Shown here piece by piece: positions 9,701-17,847 of a stretch of 64,000 nt of DNA. Position 1 is the stretch's first letter. Each line of letters opens with the position of its first letter. The position numbers and the translations under genes are program-made. Source of the DNA: Chitinophaga pinensis (lineage in GTDB: Bacteria > Bacteroidota > Bacteroidia > NS11-12g > UBA955). The stretch is taken from positions 62,001 to 126,000 of the forward strand of contig CAMDAF010000001.1 in the NCBI GenBank assembly GCA_945888525.1, written 5' to 3'. The notes beneath the pieces were generated by a model that was not told the origin of the DNA, did no database searches, and saw only the letters and a list, made by a program, of their open reading frames with translations.

Positions 9701-10231
9701 AAGCAAAATGATAAGCAACAATTAATTTCAAGGTTTGGATTTAGCAAAAGGATCAATTTTGTTGTTGACGCCGAAGTTTCAAGAAAACAAAACAGGAATG
9801 GGTTTTTTGAAAACCGCAATTACAATTACAATTCAAAAATTCTGAGACCAGAACTCTTTTATCAAACGTTGAGGGGTATGAGATTTGGAGCCTATTATAA
9901 ATACACCGAAGCGATCAATACGCCAGAATTTGGTGGCGATCAAGCCTATATTGGAGAGTCCGGTATAGAACTGCGTTATTTTATTATAAACAAAGGCAAT
10001 ATCGACATTAAAATAGCTTCACATAATATTAATTTTGCAGGAAATTCAAATTCTCCCTTGGCTTTTGATGTTTTAAATGGCCTTAGCAATGGAAAGAATT
10101 TAACTTGGAATATCGGTTTTGGTGGAAAAACAAAAGGGAATATTCAATTAAATGTTTCGTACGAAGGCCGTAAAACTGAAACCTATAAAACCGTTCATAT
10201 TGGCAGGGCAGAAGCCAGATACATCTTTTAA
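6776..10231 (+). CDS. Giant outer-membrane beta-barrel protein, function unknown
   Basis: About 1150 residues, rich in alternating aromatic beta strands and ending in ARYIF, as expected of an outer-membrane barrel (C-terminal aromatic). A block around residues 250-330 (SGTEAVFLDGKKLERGQ and DYNTGEIYF) is a motif seen in several very large Bacteroidota outer-membrane proteins. The first ATG is at 6815, but this would leave only a stub of a signal peptide. In frame upstream the sequence reads KYLSKIGFVLALMVCLGLHS, an excellent signal peptide, preceded by an ATT that overlaps the kinase TAA stop. I therefore start it at this ATT (6776); a CTG at 6755 is the alternative. It is in the hldD-kinase operon. 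Specific function is unknown; adhesion, transport or assembly are all possible. Confidence 0.75.
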   Translation: MKYLSKIGFVLALMVCLGLHSQTNQNNLRHVLIQVHKTVLLLDTVPLLPKSVAVYRKGIKLDSGFSIDLKAREISFENYLFGEHLDIFYRVLPLIKFENYRHKQLSMIEPEFGFEFRSFYNYKNETALASPLFGEGLNVSGNIARGLGFGNNQDLILNSNLNLQLNGNLGKGVSILAAISDENNPIQPQGNTQQIQDFDKVFISITKDSNTLTVGDFLMNTNKDQYFMKFYKKSRGLQMVFNDRSKVQQQVQANAAVSRGKFVRNEIQGQEGVQGPYRLQGANSELNIIVISGTEAVFLDGKKLERGQQNDYVIDYNTGEIYFMPTRLINRYNRIVVEFQYSDRNYARSVFTLSDAFQFKQFKASVNYYTEQDNKLQATDTSYGSQIQKILEESGDAMATYQIERQYSQLQTDRVNYRKIDSLGYKIYVFTNSATADSGFYTATFSYVGKGKGNYIQIASSANGRVFAWVQPVNGSPVGDYEPAVQLVAPKRLQMLTANAAYQNGQNFEIKIEGAYTNSNKNTFSVLDKKNDDGLGLFFSVNQKDFRFKDFKVGSSIKLEYINNNFAYIERYRAVEFNRIWNRQINNAVQSQGAYERITSASANLLYKDKHRLSVDISNYNKGRFFDGYRLLSDYSYSGKKIFYRAYNEQLSTKGLNLNIENKNRSQTTQLETRINLQFLSFGVNLILEESRFTSDTSAKLDLTSFKYQQVSAFVESKLTKKWTYHFDANYRTDYLPQINDFSFNSAGTNLSASVEHAGVKMNRLKLVGSYRNLHMVGLKNDGEVILSRVEYNANFFKKLISSSTYYQIGTGREQKRQFSFALVQSGYGTHTWIDYNKNGIEELNEFELAVFNDQARYVKVYLPTNEFIKSNSNEFNQTLRIQAPSAWQTSTAFKRFFSKFNSITSYRADRKITDNSLLMIVNPFQLNVSDSSLIAVNSLIKQTTFFNRSNSKFGLEHTIQTNKGKQFLNSGFEWKQNDKQQLISRFGFSKRINFVVDAEVSRKQNRNGFFENRNYNYNSKILRPELFYQTLRGMRFGAYYKYTEAINTPEFGGDQAYIGESGIELRYFIINKGNIDIKIASHNINFAGNSNSPLAFDVLNGLSNGKNLTWNIGFGGKTKGNIQLNVSYEGRKTETYKTVHIGRAEARYIF

Positions 10232-10261
10232 TTTGGCGTTTCCAAAAATTGTTTAAATTTG
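10232..10261 (+). promoter_or_regulatory. Canonical promoter of the DUF6252-like lipoprotein gene
   Basis: TTTG at 10232-10235, an 18-nt spacer and TAAATTTG at 10254-10261 give the best-formed Bacteroidota promoter in the window. The box ends 7 nt before the ATG, so the mRNA should have almost no 5' leader. The -33 element lies just after the stop codon of the barrel gene. Confidence 0.75.
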
Positions 10262-10268
10262 CACTGTT

Positions 10269-10814
10269 ATGAAAAATTTAATTAAGTATTCAAGCCTAGC
10301 GCTTCTAATCTTCACGCTATTTATGTCGTCGTGCAAGAAAACCGAAGATACTCCTCCAACTACTCCAACAGCAAAAACAGGCATAGTTACCTGCAAAATC
10401 AATGGAACTGCTTGGGAATCTGATGTTAGAACCCAAAACACCTTCTTTATCGATACCATTGTTCCTTCTGTTCGAGCCACACTAGAAGGAGATACTTTAA
10501 GCCTATTGGCATTTAGAACCAGAACCGGTGATTCAAGTGCATTGTTAATGAATGTATTGCTATCGCCTTCTGGAATCGGCACCTATACAATGTCAAGCTC
10601 TGATTACAATATCTACTACTTGCCTAGCACCAATTTGCAGGCTTTGTTCACCACATTGTTTACTTATACTGCTAGTTCAAGCATGACTATTACCAAATTT
10701 GACAAAGCGAATGGTAAAATTTCTGGAACCTTCAATACAACTATGACACCAAGTGCAACGGGTGCAACCTATACGGTTACTGAAGGGAAATTCACCGATT
10801 TAATAATAGAATAA
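10269..10814 (+). CDS. DUF6252-like lipoprotein
   Basis: 181 residues. A signal peptide ends in a clear lipobox (LFMSSC, Cys at about residue 20), followed by a Thr/Pro-rich tether. The mature part opens with VTCKINGTAWES and closes with KISGTFNTTMTPS...GKFTDLII, the beta-rich layout of DUF6252-type Bacteroidota lipoproteins of unknown function. It has its own promoter and terminator, so it is a single-gene unit. The assignment to DUF6252 is by motif recognition only. Confidence 0.75.
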   Translation: MKNLIKYSSLALLIFTLFMSSCKKTEDTPPTTPTAKTGIVTCKINGTAWESDVRTQNTFFIDTIVPSVRATLEGDTLSLLAFRTRTGDSSALLMNVLLSPSGIGTYTMSSSDYNIYYLPSTNLQALFTTLFTYTASSSMTITKFDKANGKISGTFNTTMTPSATGATYTVTEGKFTDLIIE

Positions 10815-10836
10815 TCACCTTATAATTTTATTGGAG

Positions 10837-10868
10837 TCCCGTTTTACATTGGTAAAACGGGATTTTTT
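10837..10868. terminator. Bidirectional terminator
   Basis: An 11-bp perfect stem (TCCCGTTTTAC / GTAAAACGGGA) with loop ATTG, flanked by a T-run on the plus strand and an A/T-rich tract on the other side. It serves the lipoprotein gene and lies at the 3' end of the convergent glycosyltransferase gene. Confidence 0.8.
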
Positions 10869-12597
10869 ATTTCCTTTGGTAAACTACAAAACCGTTTTTA
10901 TTCCAAAGCTCTTTAATTGTAAACTCCTTTTCTAATCCTTCTGTATCATCTGATTTGGCTATGAAATAGACTGCTCGGTCTAAATCTCCATGCAACAACC
11001 AGTATTTTTGATTGTCGTCGTATTCTTCTTTTTCCAGTTCGTTAAGCGCTAAAAAACTTGTTTTGCCTTTGCTGCGGATAAACTTTTCATTTAATAAATT
11101 TAATCCATCGGTATAGCGCAATGGTTTAACCTTGGCATAGAAATAGGATGCATAACTTTTATAACCAGTAATAAAAATGTAACACTTTTCATTTTCTTTA
11201 GATTTAAAGAACTCGATTGCAGTTGCCTGGGTGTGTTGCTCAATTTTTGGTGTTAACAATACAGAAGCTAAAAAGATTACCAGTGCATTCCCTGCCAATA
11301 AGCTGCCAAAAAGGATAACGGGTTTGTTTTTGTTCCAAAAATAGATGAAGGTCAAAACGATCAGAAATAAAAGGACACCAGGCAAAGTATGGTAAAGTTG
11401 CCAATCCACATTAGCTGCAAAGTTTTGTTTGCTGAATTCATCCTTTATGAGTTTGAGGATAATTTCACGCTTGTATTTCATAATCAATGGAAATGCAATT
11501 AATGCCGATGAAACCATAAAACCCATAACAACCGTAAAGAGTTTAAATTGCCATTTGAAACGGTGCACACCTTGGTATATGCTTTCTATCGAATAAGCAC
11601 TCAGAAAAGTTAGGGGAAGCCAACAAAGTGAAGAATAATGAACAATTTTGGTTTTTACGATTGAAAACAGAATCAAAACAACCCAAAACAAACATTGCAT
11701 AACGGTTCGAAATAAATTCTCATGGTAGGCGTAATATTCATTCTTTTTCCATACAGCGATTGCAATAATTGACGCAGGAAAGCATCCAATCAATAAAACC
11801 AGAGGGTGGTAATATATTGGCTGCTGATGTCCTGCAACATTTTGCGAAAATAGTTCAATTTGATATTGAATAAAAGCAATGATAAAGTAAGGTCCGTTTT
11901 GTATTGTTTCTGGGGCAAACCAAATACTGCTTACCAAACCTGTTACGAGCAAATACAAAACCACATTCGAAAAACTAAAAAACCAAACCATGCGTTTGGC
12001 AAACACCATGCTCAACAAAACTAAAATACTTACCAATAAAGCTACAGGGCCTTTGCATAAAATAGCTATGCCCGTATAAAATCCAGCTTTTAGAAAGTGA
12101 CGGTTAACGTTATACGCATTAGAGTGGTTCTTAAGCGCTTCAAAGAATTGCAAAATGCCTAAAAAAATAAAAAAGTTGAAAACAGGATCAATGAGACCTG
12201 TTTTGAAATATAAATGAGGGGTAATAGCACCTAAATAACTTAAAACCCACCAATGTGCAATGTGTCCCTTGAAGTTCTTTTTTCCAGTTCGGTAGATTAA
12301 GCATAAGGTTAGAATTCCGAAAACTGCATTTGGGAAACGCGCCGCAAATTCATTGACACCAAATATTTTCATTGACAACACTTGCATCCATATAAACAAT
12401 GGTGGTTTTTCCCAAAAGCCTTGAAAATTGATTTGAACTTTAGAATAATTGCCACTTACAATCATTTCTCTGGCCGATTCTGCGAAATTTATTTCATCCC
12501 AATCAAATAAATGCACATCGCCAAGAAAGGGTAGAAAGAAGATGCCACCAATTAAAACAATAATGAGATAGTGTAATGGATTGACTTCTTGCTTCAT
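10867..12597 (-). CDS. ArnT-like / GT39-family membrane glycosyltransferase
   Basis: About 576 residues with roughly a dozen membrane helices. The periplasmic N-terminal loop carries the DWDEINFAESAREM motif and the EKPPLFIW motif diagnostic of PMT/ArnT-type transferases that use polyprenyl-phosphate sugars. The C-terminal ~100 residues are a soluble extracytoplasmic domain. The ATG at 12597 overlaps the stop of the upstream PAP2 gene (ATGA), so it is preferred over a TTG 30 nt upstream. The pairing with a lipid phosphatase suggests modification of lipid A, another envelope lipid or surface glycan; the acceptor cannot be read from sequence. Confidence 0.83.
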   Translation of the reverse strand: MKQEVNPLHYLIIVLIGGIFFLPFLGDVHLFDWDEINFAESAREMIVSGNYSKVQINFQGFWEKPPLFIWMQVLSMKIFGVNEFAARFPNAVFGILTLCLIYRTGKKNFKGHIAHWWVLSYLGAITPHLYFKTGLIDPVFNFFIFLGILQFFEALKNHSNAYNVNRHFLKAGFYTGIAILCKGPVALLVSILVLLSMVFAKRMVWFFSFSNVVLYLLVTGLVSSIWFAPETIQNGPYFIIAFIQYQIELFSQNVAGHQQPIYYHPLVLLIGCFPASIIAIAVWKKNEYYAYHENLFRTVMQCLFWVVLILFSIVKTKIVHYSSLCWLPLTFLSAYSIESIYQGVHRFKWQFKLFTVVMGFMVSSALIAFPLIMKYKREIILKLIKDEFSKQNFAANVDWQLYHTLPGVLLFLIVLTFIYFWNKNKPVILFGSLLAGNALVIFLASVLLTPKIEQHTQATAIEFFKSKENEKCYIFITGYKSYASYFYAKVKPLRYTDGLNLLNEKFIRSKGKTSFLALNELEKEEYDDNQKYWLLHGDLDRAVYFIAKSDDTEGLEKEFTIKELWNKNGFVVYQRK

Positions 12598-13244
12598 GTA
12601 TTTTTTCGAAATATTGAATTCTGCCAATACGGCGTCCTTAATTTATTTGAGAATAATTGGTAAAATAAAAGAGCGTAAAAATACCCAATTAATGCCCCTG
12701 CATACACATCCATTAAATAATGTTGGGCCACATATACCCGAGAATAGGCTGAAGCACATGCAAGTAGGAACAATAAAAACTGAACAATCCCATTTTTGCT
12801 TATAAACCCTGCAATTGCCAATGCGCAAAAGGCTGACATCGTGTGGCCTGAAGGAAAACTGCCATTAGAATGCAGTTTTATGCCATCAACTTTGTGGTAG
12901 TTAATCTTATGGCTGCTCAGCCAAGCCAATGGCCTCTCGAAGTCTGAAAAAATAATTTGTTTGAAAATAACAATGGATAATCCACAAATCGACATGGCGA
13001 TTATTGTAGATAAAAATACTTTGCGTTCATGGAATGCCGACAACACAATTACAAAAACAATCATGAACAGCTCAGGCAATCTTGTAATATGGTACATCAA
13101 TTGGTCAAGTATTTTGCTGTTGTTGCCATTGATCATCAACAATGAATCTGATTGCTTAATCAATATAACAAGAGGCAAGACTCCAGCTGCCATGAGCAAA
13201 TGGCAAAAGAAAGAAACACGTTTATTGAGGAGAAATTGCTTCAA
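12594..13244 (-). CDS. PAP2-family membrane phosphatase
   Basis: 216 residues, about six membrane helices. All three PAP2 signature blocks are present: KQIIFSDFERP (K-x7-RP form), SFPSGHTMS, and SRVYVAQHYLMDV with the catalytic histidine. These enzymes remove phosphate from lipids such as undecaprenyl pyrophosphate, phosphatidylglycerophosphate or lipid A. It starts with TTG; no upstream in-frame ATG exists, and the next ATG is 17 codons in. It overlaps the ArnT-like gene by 4 nt, so the two form one operon. LpxE-like lipid A dephosphorylation is a plausible but unproved role. Confidence 0.85.
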   Translation of the reverse strand: MKQFLLNKRVSFFCHLLMAAGVLPLVILIKQSDSLLMINGNNSKILDQLMYHITRLPELFMIVFVIVLSAFHERKVFLSTIIAMSICGLSIVIFKQIIFSDFERPLAWLSSHKINYHKVDGIKLHSNGSFPSGHTMSAFCALAIAGFISKNGIVQFLLFLLACASAYSRVYVAQHYLMDVYAGALIGYFYALLFYQLFSNKLRTPYWQNSIFRKNT

Positions 13245-13334
13245 ATGAAAATTTTTACAAATATTGCTAAAATTTTATTTCTTAGGGCAATAAAAATTCA
13301 TTTAATTGCGGGTATTAATTCTAACTGTACAAAG

Positions 13335-13736
13335 ATGACTAAAAAACAAAGCAGAGCACAGGTTGTATTGGAGTTTCCGATTAACGCCTCACCCAGCTTG
13401 ATTTACAATTACATTCAAAGTGCCTCAGGCCTTCAAGAGTGGTTTGCGCACAAAGTTGTCAATAAAAGTAGAATTGACTATGTATTTGTTTACGATGATG
13501 GCCAGGAAGCAAAAGCCACATTAGATAAATCAATCAACAATAAACTCTGTAGGTTCCATTTTGAACACACCCCAGAAGATGAGTATATTGAAATGGAAAT
13601 TATTGTTGATGAATTAACCGAAGATGTGGCTATAAAAGTCACAGAATTTTGCAACGATACAGAATCTGAAAAGCGTGAAATAGGGGAGCTTTGGCATACC
13701 CAAATTCAAACCCTAAAAGACATTATCGGCGCTTAG
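13335..13736 (+). CDS. START-like (AHSA1-type) domain protein
   Basis: 133 residues from the ATG at 13335. The sequence is soluble and begins with beta-strand VVLEFPINASPSLIYNYIQSASGLQEWFA, the opening of the helix-grip START/AHSA1 fold, and ends in a helix (GELWHTQIQTLKDIIGA). It is a widely conserved single-domain protein in Bacteroidota; ligand unknown. The open frame extends upstream to 13152, but that part would overlap the divergent PAP2 gene and shows no family similarity. The LptF/G gene follows 47 nt downstream on the same strand. Confidence 0.75.
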   Translation: MTKKQSRAQVVLEFPINASPSLIYNYIQSASGLQEWFAHKVVNKSRIDYVFVYDDGQEAKATLDKSINNKLCRFHFEHTPEDEYIEMEIIVDELTEDVAIKVTEFCNDTESEKREIGELWHTQIQTLKDIIGA

Positions 13737-13783
13737 TTTTTTGGAACAAGGTTTGCTTAGTTCTTTGCAGATCATTTGAAAAC

Positions 13784-15220
13784 ATGAAGAAAATTAACCT
13801 TCTGGTTGTAAAAGCTTTTATCGGCCCTTTCTTAGGGACCTTCTTCATTTCTATGTTTTTGTTTTTGATGTTGTTTTTATGGAAATACATTGATGACTTG
13901 GTTGGTAAAGGATTAGAATGGCACGTGGTTGCTAGGCTTTTATTCTTTTCGCTGGCCGATTTGATACCAATGGCTTTGCCTTTGGCTGTATTGCTTTCTA
14001 GCTTAATGACTTTTGGTAATCTCTCCGAATCATATGAAATGGTGGCCCTCAAAGCTTCTGGTGTAAGTATTTACAGAGCGCTATTGCCTGCTTTTTTGAT
14101 TATCGTGTTTTTAAGCGTATTGACATTTTATGTTTCAAACATTGTTATACCCAAAGCCAATTTAGAGGCCAAAAGTTTGTTGTGGGATATTCGAAATAAA
14201 AAACCTGCCTTTGATATCAAAGAAGGTATTTTTTACAATGGTATCGATGGTTATCAGATTAAAGTAGGAAGTAAAGATGCCGACAATGAAGTCATTCGAG
14301 ACATCTTAATTTATGAACTCAAACCAGGCTATAGTGAATTGTCAATTATAAGAGCTGAGTCAGGTAAAATGAAGTTAAGTGACGATAAGAGGTTGTTGTA
14401 TTTTACGTTATTTAAAGGCATCCGCTACGAAGAGTTGGTCGAAAATGCCAATTATAGAAACAGAATTCCTTCTACAACTACTTTTTTTGAGGAACAAAAA
14501 ATCACGTTTGATTTAAGTGATTTAGATTTAAAAGAAACCGACAAAGCCTTGTTTAAAGGCAGTGCGGTTATGATGAACATCAACGAACTACAATTGGCAA
14601 TTGATTCAGCAAAAAGGGAAATAAAAAACAGAAATACGGCAACACGCGATTTTCTGAGACCGTATTATCCTGATCCAAAATTGTTAATGCAAGGTTCGAA
14701 TGTGAAAGATAGTCCTGCTTTAGCCAATGACACCATATTGCTTAATTTCTCAAAAGAAAATAGATACAATATTTTGGAATTGGCTTTGGGTTCAACGCGC
14801 AATCTTAAAAGCATCATTGAGTCTTCTGCCCAACAATTAGAGGACATAAAAAACGACGATAGGATGTTCACCATCAAATGGCATGAGAAATTTACCTTAT
14901 CGTTTGTTTTAATCGTTCTGTTTCTTTTAGCAGCGCCCTTAGGAACAATTATTAGAAAAGGAGGATTGGGTATGCCGATGGTGGTGTCTATTGTGATGTT
15001 TATTCTCTATTATGTGGTCAATATGATTGGAGTAAAAATGGGTAGGGAAGGTCTCTTGCCTGAATGGGCTGGCGCTTGGTTGGCTAGCTTTTTCTTGCTG
15101 CCTTTAGGTCTGTTTCTCCTGAAAAAAGCGGCAAGTGAATCGGCTATCTTTGATAAAGATAAATATCAAAAAATAATAGACCGATTTAATCGGTATGTTA
15201 AGGCTAAGCAAGGTAAATAA
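13784..15220 (+). CDS. LptF/LptG-family LPS export permease
   Basis: 478 residues from ATG 13784. The topology is the YjgP/YjgQ plan: three N-terminal membrane helices, a periplasmic jellyroll-like region (residues ~135-370) and three C-terminal helices. Recognisable family blocks include ADLIPMALPLAVLLSSLMTFG, SESYEMVALKASGVS and the C-terminal FVLIVLFLLAAPLGTIIRKGGLG. With LptB it forms the ABC transporter that extracts LPS from the inner membrane. I cannot decide between F and G; in Bacteroidota the two are usually unlinked, as here. Confidence 0.88.
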   Translation: MKKINLLVVKAFIGPFLGTFFISMFLFLMLFLWKYIDDLVGKGLEWHVVARLLFFSLADLIPMALPLAVLLSSLMTFGNLSESYEMVALKASGVSIYRALLPAFLIIVFLSVLTFYVSNIVIPKANLEAKSLLWDIRNKKPAFDIKEGIFYNGIDGYQIKVGSKDADNEVIRDILIYELKPGYSELSIIRAESGKMKLSDDKRLLYFTLFKGIRYEELVENANYRNRIPSTTTFFEEQKITFDLSDLDLKETDKALFKGSAVMMNINELQLAIDSAKREIKNRNTATRDFLRPYYPDPKLLMQGSNVKDSPALANDTILLNFSKENRYNILELALGSTRNLKSIIESSAQQLEDIKNDDRMFTIKWHEKFTLSFVLIVLFLLAAPLGTIIRKGGLGMPMVVSIVMFILYYVVNMIGVKMGREGLLPEWAGAWLASFFLLPLGLFLLKKAASESAIFDKDKYQKIIDRFNRYVKAKQGK

Positions 15221-15273
15221 TTTTTTCTTTTAATTTATTGACAAATTGAAAGAACTTTTATTGAAACCCTAGT

Positions 15274-16047
15274 CTATTCGGATTGCTTGTCAGCCGAATG
15301 AATCATCTTTTCTGAGGCTTCATCGCCTAAATATTTGTCTATTGCGTTGTGTAAAATATACAGCAAAGGGGTAATGAGCAAAGCTACTGTGAATTTGTAA
15401 ATGTAATTCATAAGTCCTATTGCCAATACTTGTTTTAAACTCCAATTGTTTCCAATATAGAATGCGATGAATAATACAACAAAACTATCGATCAATTGAG
15501 AAACCAAAGTAGACCCTGTGCTCCTAAGCCACAAATACTTATTGCCTGAGCTGGTTTTGATTAAATGAAAAACCCAAACATCAATTAATTGTCCAATTAA
15601 AAATGCAAACAATGAACCAATGATAATCCATAAACCTTGTCCAAATACTGCCGAAAAAGCATTTTGCATGTTGTCTATTGATTTTTTTTCGCCGCTGTGT
15701 ATCCACCATTCTGCCGGACTTGAACCCATAGAAAGGTAAACCATTATAAAAGCATAGGCAATCATGCCCGCTGCGATGAAACTGAGCAATTGAACACCTT
15801 TTTTACCATAATATTCATTGATGATATCGGTCATTACAAATACAACTGGCCAAAGCAATACCCCACAGGTCAGTTGAAAGGATAAATGGTCAAACCCGAA
15901 AAAAGAAATATCAAAGGCTTTAAATCCCAATGAGTTTTCTAGAGAAAATATTTTAGCACCAATAAATTCAGCGACAATGGCATTTGTAATAAAAAAACTG
16001 CCAAGTATGATAAACAGTTTGGTCTTTTTGTTAATATTTACGTTCAT
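15274..16047 (-). CDS. yhhQ: Queuosine precursor transporter (YhhQ/VUT family)
   Basis: 257 residues with six or more hydrophobic helices and the family blocks VVFVMTDIINEYYGKKG, FLIGQLIDVWVFHLIK and RSTGSTLVSQLIDS. YhhQ imports preQ0/preQ1, feeding the queuosine tRNA modification pathway, which fits with queD in the same window. It begins 3 nt after the stop of the beta-CASP nuclease gene, so both are probably on one transcript. Confidence 0.85.
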   Translation of the reverse strand: MNVNINKKTKLFIILGSFFITNAIVAEFIGAKIFSLENSLGFKAFDISFFGFDHLSFQLTCGVLLWPVVFVMTDIINEYYGKKGVQLLSFIAAGMIAYAFIMVYLSMGSSPAEWWIHSGEKKSIDNMQNAFSAVFGQGLWIIIGSLFAFLIGQLIDVWVFHLIKTSSGNKYLWLRSTGSTLVSQLIDSFVVLFIAFYIGNNWSLKQVLAIGLMNYIYKFTVALLITPLLYILHNAIDKYLGDEASEKMIHSADKQSE

Positions 16048-16050
16048 AAT

Positions 16051-17457
16051 CTAATCTAAAATAAAAGTTTCGCCTTTTTCAGGAATTACAATGTTCAAGA
16101 ATCCAGCCTGCGAGAGTTTATCGGCCCAATCTTTCTGGGTTTCAATCTCGCCATGAACCAAGAATAGTTTTTTTGTTTTGTTGCCATTTTGACATTCTAA
16201 ATAGTCTAACATTTCTTTGTAATCGGCATGTGCACTGAAGTTCTCCATGCTTTCAATTTTGGCGTTAACTTTAAAAAAATCGCCAAATATTCTCACTTCT
16301 TCATCGCCTGCTTTTAAATGACCCGCTAACGAAGACGCTGAGGCATAACCAACCAATAATATGGTGTTGTTAGGATTCTCGATATTGTTTTTAATGTGGT
16401 GTTTTACCCTTCCGGCTTCAGCCATGCCGCTAGAGCTAATAATGATGCACGGTTTTTTTAGGGAATTGATGTTTTTTGACTCTTCAACGGATTCAACATA
16501 ATGCAGGTTGGGGAAGTCGAACGGATTCCCATCTCTTGAAATGTATTCTAAAATGTCATTGTTGAAATACTCTCTGTGTTTAGACATAATTCGGGTGGCT
16601 TTTACTGAAAGGGGGCTGTCTACAAAAACATCTATTGCCGGCAATTTTCCATCATGCGCCAATTGGTCTAGGGCATAAATGATTTCTTGGGTTCTGTCTA
16701 TACTGAATGCCGGGATAATGATTTTCCCTTGGTTTTTTACACAGGTCTCATTAACCACTGCAAGCAATTTGCTTTCGACGTCGGTTTGAACAGCGTGCAA
16801 ACGGTTTCCATAAGTGCTCTCACAAATAATATAATCTGATTGCGGAAATGCAGCTGGCCCTTTAATAATAGCATCATCTTTGCGTCCAATATCACCTGTG
16901 AAAGTTAGCGTATTAATCGAACCATCTGCTCTTTTAATTTCTAAATGCAAGGCTACACTGCCCATAATATGACCACTCTCGAAGGTGCTAACTGTTACTT
17001 CATCATCAATTACCTTACTGCCATTTAACGGCAATTCAAGCATGTTTTCTAAAGTCTTTTTCGCATCCTCCTCACTGTACAATGGTTCTATTAGGGCTTG
17101 CTTTTTTTCTTTTTTTCTTTTGTTGATGTATTTTAAATCACTTTCTTGAATCCGAGCGCTGTCAAGCAACATGATTTCACAAAGTGAAATGGTGCCAGAT
17201 GTTGCATACACTTTGCCTGAAAATCCGTCCTTAAATAGTTTAGGCAATAAACCTGAATGGTCTATGTGTGCATGCGAAAGTAAAACATAATCTATTTCTC
17301 TTGGGTCAAATCCCCAATGAGAATTTAATGGTGGGGTATTTTTGCCTTCTCCTTGAAACAAACCACAATCAAGTAATATTTGCGTTCCTTTGTCTGTTGT
17401 CAAAAGATGCTTGCTGCCGGTAACGGTTCTTGCAGCCCCGTGGAATGTGATTTTCAT
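16051..17457 (-). CDS. Beta-CASP metallo-beta-lactamase RNA nuclease (paralogue 1)
   Basis: 468 residues. The N-terminal metallo-beta-lactamase domain has the zinc motif SHAHIDHSG (HxHxDH), with GHIMGSV and FTGDIGRKD further on; a beta-CASP insertion (GKIIIPAFSIDRTQEI onward) and the C-terminal RMMBL segment with SAHADY and LVHGE follow. This matches the CPSF-like archaeal/bacterial RNase family. Substrate RNA is unknown. It is upstream of yhhQ in a two-gene unit and has a paralogue at 44766-46178. Confidence 0.87.
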   Translation of the reverse strand: MKITFHGAARTVTGSKHLLTTDKGTQILLDCGLFQGEGKNTPPLNSHWGFDPREIDYVLLSHAHIDHSGLLPKLFKDGFSGKVYATSGTISLCEIMLLDSARIQESDLKYINKRKKEKKQALIEPLYSEEDAKKTLENMLELPLNGSKVIDDEVTVSTFESGHIMGSVALHLEIKRADGSINTLTFTGDIGRKDDAIIKGPAAFPQSDYIICESTYGNRLHAVQTDVESKLLAVVNETCVKNQGKIIIPAFSIDRTQEIIYALDQLAHDGKLPAIDVFVDSPLSVKATRIMSKHREYFNNDILEYISRDGNPFDFPNLHYVESVEESKNINSLKKPCIIISSSGMAEAGRVKHHIKNNIENPNNTILLVGYASASSLAGHLKAGDEEVRIFGDFFKVNAKIESMENFSAHADYKEMLDYLECQNGNKTKKLFLVHGEIETQKDWADKLSQAGFLNIVIPEKGETFILD

Positions 17458-17745
17458 TGAGCAATATTAAATAAAAATAATTGAAAATTACCTGATGAAA
17501 CCCTTAATGTGATTATGCTAAAGTTCCAATATTTTGAATTCAGAACGGCGCTTGTTAAAACATCTGATTCAAGCACCAAGCTTGGGTGTTTTTGCATAAA
17601 TTCAACAATACGGTCGAGAGTGTCGTAGGATTCTGGCAAAAAATATCAATTACTGTTAGCGAATCTTCTTCTGCACAATACAATACTTTGTCCAAAGGCT
17701 AATGGTAAAAAACTGATAAATAATTAAAGAGACTAATTGTTTCAT
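17454..17745 (-). pseudogene. Decayed OmpA-like envelope protein gene
   Basis: Reading the minus strand, an ATG at 17745 opens a signal-peptide-like frame (MKQLVSLIIYQFF), another frame continues with LAFGQSIVLC, a third gives AEEDSLTVIDI, and a fourth gives LPESYDTLDRIVEFMQKHPS, which closely resembles the start of an OmpA C-terminal peptidoglycan-binding domain (LPES...LD.LV..L..NP). The expected GHTD motif is missing after it. Several frameshifts within ~200 bp suggest a remnant and not one sequencing error. The last frame runs to the start of the beta-CASP gene. No intact copy is seen in the window. Confidence 0.45.
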
Positions 17746-17810
17746 CAATCTACTGAAAATATTCGTCGTTTAGTTTTATGATGCAAGGTTTAAAAATAAG
17801 AAAAAAACAA

Positions 17811-17818
17811 TACCTTTG
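17811..17818 (+). promoter_or_regulatory. yidC promoter, -7 element
   Basis: TACCTTTG followed by C matches TAnnTTTG exactly. It lies 29 nt before the yidC ATG; the -33 region is A-rich and only weakly matched. Confidence 0.6.
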
Positions 17819-17847
17819 CTGCCCTTAAATTTACTAATAAAAACGCA

